Source of the DNA: Melampsora larici-populina 98AG31
Lineage: Eukaryota; Basidiomycota; Pucciniomycetes; Pucciniales; Melampsoraceae
Length of the DNA: 64,000 nt
Assembly (NCBI RefSeq): GCF_000204055.1
Contig: NW_006768779.1
Location: 586,350 to 650,349, forward strand
Direction of reading: 5' to 3'
This document shows positions 58,175-64,000 of this stretch, piece after piece. The first letter of the stretch is position 1. Each line of letters opens with the position of its first letter. A program made the translations under genes and the position numbers. Below the pieces are notes generated by a model. That model saw nothing but the letters and a program-made list of their open reading frames with translations, made no database searches and had not been told where the DNA came from.

Positions 58175-58465
58175 TATGTATATTGATGAAGCTGGAAGAT
58201 ATTCCAGAATCAATTCTTAGGTATAGTACAAATATAGTATTTTTTGTCTGTGATTTTTTTTCAAACCTCAATAACTCAGTCAATTTACGTCACAAAGGTT
58301 AATAAACTATATATTCTTGGTGAGGAAATACAGGAGCAGGTTTGTACAGATTTATGATGCTGTATGACATCCTCTCAATTTTGGTGGTATCCCAACCACT
58401 TCTCAACAAATTCTCAATTGATGGATGTTATCCATTTGATATCCATTTCATAACTTTCTCATAAC
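58175..58465. other. No gene recognised
   Basis: AT-rich spacer; direct repeats of ATCCATTT(G/C)ATA and CATAACTT(A/T)CT near 58430-58475. Confidence 0.45.
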
Positions 58466-60455
58466 TTACTCATAACTTGTTAGGGTTGGTGGCATGCACT
58501 GGCCTGCCAGTGACTTGTGATTGGGGGCTGTGATTGTAAGTTTGTCTAGTGGGGTGTTGTTACCAAAGACCTGTAAGCCAGTACCTTTTGCTATCTTTGA
58601 TTCTGACAGTGTTTCCCTTGTGTTCCAAGTCTCTTGATCTTTCAATAACCACATTTTGTCAAACACACTCAGTGAGATATACATTTTGAAAGATATTATC
58701 CAAGAATCCAGGACGGGTGATAGTTGGGTCAAGCATTTTGAGATCTCTTCTGTGTTGTTCGCAACAAAGAACCAACTGGTTTTGATCACATCACTGTTCT
58801 CTAGTACCATCCTCCCTTTCCCTGAGGCTAGCATTGCTTTTGCCTCTTCTGATAAACTTTCCTCTCCTTGTTTCTGGGTGTTGTCCCGGTTGACCACTTG
58901 TTGCTCACTTTGGTTGGTTGTTGGATGTTGCAATGGTTGTGTTGCCGGTTGGGGTTGGCCAACCTGAGATCGTGTTTGCCCTGTTTTGGATGGCCTTCCA
59001 AGGACATCTCTGAATGATCCTCTGCTATATACCAGTAGAGGGATCTATGAGGACTAGGTTGTCCAGGGGGTTCTGGCTGGCGTCTTGGCTCACAGTGACT
59101 TGTAGCAAAATGGGGCTGGGTGGTCCTGGTGTCATTTCTGATCCCTGTTGAGCACTCTCTTTGTTGTAGCTCTTCTGTAAGTTCTGCTAATACATTTGTT
59201 ATCACCAAAGCCCTCTGACTGGTTTGGCCGGTGCCGGCCCCGGTCCGACTGGTCAAGGGGTTCCAATAACACCTACTTTCACCAAAACAAATGAAAATTT
59301 GGGGGTTTTCACCAATTTTGACCAAACTTTTGTATTTTTTGTGGGTTTTTCTGCTATAAATCTGACTTAACTATGATGTTAAGTACATAGCTAGTTATGT
59401 AAAGCCATCAAATCTGCCTGTATTAGGCTTGCATCAGGCTCAAATCAGCCCGTGGTCCGACTGGTCGGGGTCTTAGATCATTTTCTTTTTGCAGAAGTGG
59501 CTGTACAGGTTCATGAGTACCATTTCTTGGTCCCTCTACACCTGAAAAGTCCAAAAATGGGCTTTTCAAGAAATATCATGGCATAAAAAATACCAAAGTA
59601 CCAGGTCAACTGCCCTGATTCTTCTTGCAGGGAGCCAGTCAGAGGGCTTTGGTGATAACAACTGTAGAGCTGATCCTTCTTGGATCTTTCCTTCAACAAA
59701 TAGGCCGGTGATTGCCCCTTGCATTGCTACTCATCTGTTGCTTGGCTCTAAGTCTTGATCTATTCACATAGGACAATCCAGCCAATGGTCAGTTTCCAAA
59801 CTTTGCATAGACACTTTCTCCTCTAAGAGCACATGCATATCTAGCTGTATCCATAGAGACACATTCTCCTTCTAATGGAGCTCAGGTTCAGTCTCCAAGA
59901 CACCTTCTCCAGTGGTGCTCAGGTTCTGCCTTGCCCTGTTCTAAGCTGGGTTGCTGGCTTGCTATTCTGATTCTTAGGTAGGAATTTTGTCATATGACTG
60001 CTAATATCACTAGCTGACTTCTTGATATCCCGTGCTTTGGATGAGGTGTATCTAGGACTTGTGCTGCCAATCTACAGGACAAAAGTAATAATGTGTGAAA
60101 TTGTTTGCTTACCTGATGGCAAGTTATTCCTTGTGCTGCTCCCTACTGAGGAGCTCCTCATTCTCTTTTTCCCTTAATCTACTGGAGGTACATACAAGTC
60201 ATCTTCTGGGTCTGACTCCGGTAGCTTCTGGTTGACCAATAGGACTCATTTGTTTTGTTCCCTTGTGTTTGAAGGGCCCGGGGTTCTGTTTCTTGTTGCA
60301 GTCATGTTTCTAGTTTGATTTGTTGGCTGGATTTTGCTCGGTTTCTGCTGCTGGCTGATTGTTGGCTGACTAGTTGTTTGTTGATCTGCTTCCCCTGAAT
60401 TAACTTTCTGTTGGCTTTGTGTTCCGTTACTCTCTCCCATGGGTGCTCTGTCCAA
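58466..60455 (-). pseudogene. gag-like remnant of a third retroelement
   Basis: The minus frame 58933-58466 (155 codons) has a folded block ASGKGRMVLENSD ... TSWFFVANNTEEISK ... SPVLDSWIISF and SLSVFDKMWLLKD; the last part matches the PL(S/T)VF-K-S/W block of both YR-element gags in this window. Upstream pieces are Gln/Pro/Asn-rich (60455-60246, starting MDRAPMGESNG). They are separated by stops and an inverted-repeat insertion at about 59198-59659. No RT or recombinase follows downstream, so this is a truncated copy. Confidence 0.5.
59198..59659. repeat. Perfect 25-bp inverted repeat flanking 412 bp
   Basis: GTTATCACCAAAGCCCTCTG plus ACTGG at 59198-59222 is exactly inverted at 59635-59659. 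Between them, GGTCCGACTGGTC occurs twice in direct orientation (59243 and 59453). Either an insertion with long inverted ends or a rearranged copy of one gag segment. Confidence 0.7.
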
Positions 60456-61089
60456 TTGGTCTTGTACCTTGTCTCTGTCTTCAGTTTGTCAGTTTCTGCT
60501 TCCGTTCCTCCTAGGTAGCCTGTGTCAGCTTGACACTCTAGTTTCGGGAGAATCTGAGATACAAGCTGAATAATACTTACGAAATGTATCCTCTAAGAGA
60601 CTTACAACCTTGGTTCAAGGTAACTCTTGATGGTGATTTTTCAATTCTTCGTAGGTAACTGTTGGAAAAAGGAGTAACTTATAATTGTTAGTTATAAGTC
60701 CTTAGGTGCAGAATCAATATACTGCTGCCCGTTGTGGTGAGCAAGATCTCTACTTAAGCAAAAAAAAAAATTAAAAATTATGTGGAAACTCGAGTTTTTG
60801 GTCAAAGGCACTATTATTATTGAGGTTGTTAGTCATCAAGGTTATTAAAGTTGATTCATTATTTTCATTTCATTATCTTTCAAAATATATATTTACATAA
60901 GCAATTGATAAGATCATTTAAGAGCAAAGAAAAATTCGAAAAGATCAATAAAAATAGTAAAAGAGTGAAAATCATATTAAGAGAATTAGTAAGAAGGGAT
61001 TTGAGGAAGAAGAACATTTAGTTTGGATATTTAAGAATGGAAACTGTTATGAAAAGAATGAAAGAGGAAGAAGAATATAAAGCAAGTTG
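60456..61089. other. No gene recognised
   Basis: Probable leader of the gag remnant (60456-60760) then AT-rich sequence leading into R1 copy 2. A palindromic AACTTATAATTGTTAGTTATAAGT lies near 60676. Confidence 0.35.
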
Positions 61090-62480
61090 GAGAAAAATTC
61101 GAAAATATGGGTATGAAAGCTTGGAAAGTGGTTTTTAGCTTATTAATAGAAGAGATATTGGTTCAGGAAGGTTTTATTGTGAAATAGAAGGATCACATTA
61201 GTCATCAACAACTTTAATCATGAGGATTGATAAGGGAGGTGTGAAGTTATTCAAGAAAAGGGAAATTTCGAAGAAGGGTACTATGGTATTAATTCCTGTG
61301 TAGTGATGTCATTGATGGATTGGTTGCGCCAAGAGTTTTTCAGAAGGATTTTAGTGCTGTGTGATTGATTGGAGCGCTGTGGAATGATCTTTTGATAGAA
61401 GGAAAATCATTATTAGACGTGAAAATAGTCAAAATTCATCAAAAATGGGAGTTTTTAGTTAATTACATATGGTAAAACTGGTCAGAATTGGGTGTGTGAT
61501 AGTTCATTCGACGCAGAATCATTGGTTACATAATGTACAATCTTTAAATCATTAGTAGCGGAGGAGTAGTGAAAAAGTTATAAGGCAACAAAGAAACTGG
61601 AGTGAATTTCGAATTTGGAGGTTACATGTGACATTTACATGACAAAACCTTATTTTTGCAATCTTTACAACTCAATAACTTATTCATCACACATCAGAAA
61701 TAGGTGATATAGGGGTGATAAATGATCAGAATCACGAGGGCTATCAAATGAGCTATAGTAATCCAAAATTGAACAACTTTACAAAAAATTCGTAATTCCA
61801 AAAATGGATTTTGATAAATGATCAGAATCACGAGGGCTATCAAATGAGCTATAGTAATCCAAAATTGAACAACTTTACAAAAAATTCGTAATTCCAAAAA
61901 TGGATTGCAGCTATGAATATTAGGAAAAAATCACCTGTATTCATCATAAGAAGATCTGTTCATCATTTATTCACATCAATTGATCAAATTCACGCCTTGA
62001 ATCATTACAAACAATAATCTTTATGACATCATATGATTACATTGGAGGATATTCTGTTGATTTTGACGGTTTTTGAGGGTTTTTGGAGGTTGTTGACCAT
62101 TGTTGAAGGTTGTTGGAGAGTTATATACTATTGTTAAGGATTTTACGGGCCTTTGTTCCCCTTTTTAATCATCTTATACTTTTGTTAGAGTGTTTTTAAT
62201 CATCATTAAATTACTTTACCAGTACTAAGTTCACTAAATAGCCCCTTTACATCAAAGGAGAGATTTCTTTACGTGTGATAAGACTACAAGTCTTCATTTG
62301 GAATAACAATCAAACTGATTGTTGCTTGCTAGTAATTAAAATTGTGTTTTTGTTGTGTTCAAATTGGAATAACACTACAATAGTGTTGAGATTTCTCTAT
62401 TTCTAAAAAAAACTCACGGGAATAATACTTGAATTAAGTATTGAGACAACTTTCTCTGGTGCCTTATCCCAAAGAATTCA
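61090..62480. repeat. R1 repeat, copy 2, without nested elements
   Basis: Resembles the discontinuous copy at 2520-9806 in order. It has uninterrupted sequence at the positions where copy 1 carries the hAT MITE (about 61461) and the hAT element (about 62440-62455); the Harbinger-site counterpart near 61285 is less conserved. It carries a private 96-bp tandem duplication. No protein is encoded. Confidence 0.65.
61716..61906. repeat. 96-bp tandem duplication
   Basis: Bases 61716-61811 and 61812-61906 are identical over their shared length (unit starts TGATAAATGATCAGAATCAC). The period is a multiple of three, so an antisense frame of 67 codons runs through both, which is a by-product. Copy 1 of R1 has one unit (about 4513-4605). 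Confidence 0.9.
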
Positions 62481-63640
62481 GCAAAACCCCGTGTTGATTC
62501 TTTCAAAGAGGCAGTCTTAGACAACTTCTACTAGATACTTTATTAGTAGATTATCCCTCTTTTAGCTCTGTAAAGCTCTTGTTGAGCTTTAAGTTCTACA
62601 CCGTCTACTGATCTAGTACACTTACTAGATAGCCTTCTAAAGTGAGTACGAGTTTTGTATTTGTGCTTTAGGTTACGCTTCAGCGTTAGTTGATATTTGT
62701 ATCAAAAAGGAAATAGAACTACAAAGATTTTAGTCGACTAGACAGCACTAGACAATCTGTAAAAACTCTGATGGGTTGTTCTAGAAGGAAAAGTATGAAA
62801 TAGAAAGATGAAAAGAGCCAATAGAACTTCTAAGTATCTGGAGGGAATTTACTTCAAATTTATAAAATCTAGAGAGAAAAGGTTTTATAAGTGATTTGAG
62901 AGAGGTTCCCAAAGTAGAAGAGACAAAGGCTTATAAATTTTGTTCTAATTCATAGAAGGTAAATTTTAGATATAAGGTTTTGTAAAATGATAAAAGGATG
63001 ATCTCTCTTTGTTTTAGCGAATAGCAGCTCGTATTTAAATGATGATTCCAATTCATCAGGCGCTTGGGTTTAAATTCTACCAGGGTCTGAAGTATTTTTG
63101 ATCAGGCTGGTTTTATTGGTTAGTCCCTTAATTCGGTTTTAAGGGACTGGTTGCTATACTTTGTAAAAGCTTTTCTTGGGCAGGGTTTTGTTTTACCCTT
63201 GCCTGGTTGATATGAGGTGGTGATGTCATTAGTTCGCTGTTATGGTGAACTTCTGCATTTTTGTAAAAGTATATAAAACTTACTTTTACAAAAATACTTT
63301 TAAAAGAAATACGTTATTGTTGATAACAGTTATTACACTCTTGAAACTCGAGTGATAGAGATGTGTATGTCAAATTGTATTTTTGTTATTGTTTTATTTA
63401 AATATATATATGCTCTTTGTCAGTATCTTGGATGTTTTGCTCTGCAAGACATCTCATTGCTGACAGCCTGTTTGCTTGGTCTTCTGCCTTCTTTATTGCG
63501 TTTTGCATCTTAGCTTTTACCTAGTCTTTGAATCTTGGATTTTCTGAATTTAAACTTTTTAAGAACACTCTTGAGTGACAAGTGTGAGATAGAAAAACAG
63601 ATGAGAGCTTGAGATTGGCAAGTAGGCTATGAGGTAATTA
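62481..63640. other. No gene recognised
   Basis: AT-rich sequence with a few stems (AGTCCCTTAATTCGGTTTTAAGGGACT-type near 63124, split as AGTCCCTTAA / TTAAGGGACT; and TTTTGTAAAAGTATATAAAACTTACTTTTACAAAA-type near 63260). Part of it may be retroelement leader sequence following R1. No coding frame is supported. Confidence 0.35.
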
Positions 63641-63878
63641 TGGTTCTCAAACCTGTGCAAGAACTGTGCAAGACCAACGTGCAAGATCCATGCAAGATTT
63701 CTTGCACCAATCTTGTGCATTAAATTCTTTGACGACCCCAGCTATTTTGTTCCAACTGGTACAAAAACCATGCGAGACCAATGTGCAAGATCCGTGCAAG
63801 ATCCGTGCAAGTTCTATTCATGTCTTGCACAGAAGTTGCTCAAAACTTGCACGAATTTTTGCATAGGTTTGAGAACCA
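63641..63878. mobile_element. MITE with TGGTTCTCAAACC ends and TGCAAGA repeats
   Basis: TGGTTCTCAAACCTGTGCAA at the left and, reverse-complemented, TGGTTCTCAAACCTATGCAA at the right, one mismatch in 20, flanked by TA. The 238-bp interior holds about ten GTGCAAGA/TCTTGCAC-type motifs in both orientations, including GTGCAAGATCC repeated back to back (63785-63806). Non-coding. Confidence 0.7.
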
Positions 63879-64000
63879 TAAATATGGAAAAAGTTTTCCT
63901 GTATTCAGAATTTTGCTGTGTTGAAATTTGCTTCCCTTAAGTCCTTAGTCCTTAAGTAGCCCCCTGTGTCCTCTAGCTCCGTGGGCTTTAGAACCAACTT

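Noticed and set aside
61694..61897. Antisense frame with a duplicated hydrophobic stretch, resembling a small membrane protein
   Set aside because: It is a by-product of the 96-bp tandem duplication; R1 is non-coding.

Overview
The window looks like a gene-poor, transposon-rich stretch of a filamentous basidiomycete genome, most likely a rust fungus (Pucciniales). The basis is: short (about 65-100 bp) GT-AG introns, many per gene; small secreted proteins of rust type; a double-psi beta-barrel secreted protein; and tyrosine-recombinase retroelements with the basidiomycete gene order. The genus cannot be fixed from this sequence alone. No rRNA, tRNA, CRISPR or bacterial-type operon was seen.

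Layout. 1-2.5 kb: AT-rich, no convincing gene, one small inverted-repeat element. 2.5-9.8 kb: one repeat copy (called R1 here) that has been a landing site: a Harbinger-type element (TTA duplication), a hAT-type MITE (8-bp duplication) and a 4.76-kb hAT element (8-bp duplication ATTGAAAG) sit in it, and the hAT element itself carries a CACTA-like element. A second R1 copy at about 61.1-62.5 kb preserves the corresponding undisrupted sites. 11.3-14.1 kb: a pogo/Tigger-type transposon with TA duplication and a two-intron transposase carrying two nonsense codons, preceded by an intact ORF. 14.4-19.9 kb: a tyrosine-recombinase (YR) retroelement, gag / RT-RNase H / YR, on the minus strand. 20.8-21.6 kb: a three-exon small secreted cysteine-containing protein.

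22.7-44.9 kb is the host-gene island: a zf-4CXXC_R1 plus DDT/WHIM-like nuclear protein, an LRR-like orphan, a secreted RlpA-like/expansin-type DPBB protein, triosephosphate isomerase, a rhodanese, a twelve-exon secreted or membrane-associated protein, and a homeodomain-like protein. Intergenic parts carry MITEs and inverted repeats.

45.8-64 kb is again accessory: a foldback MITE next to a hAT remnant, a second YR retroelement (48.5-55.4 kb, with an RNase H intron and a probable loss of the recombinase tyrosine), a hAT remnant carrying two MITEs, a third gag-like remnant, R1 copy 2 and a terminal MITE. Exon models were built by hand from splice sites and checked for phase. Domain names rest on motif recognition only; no database search was run.
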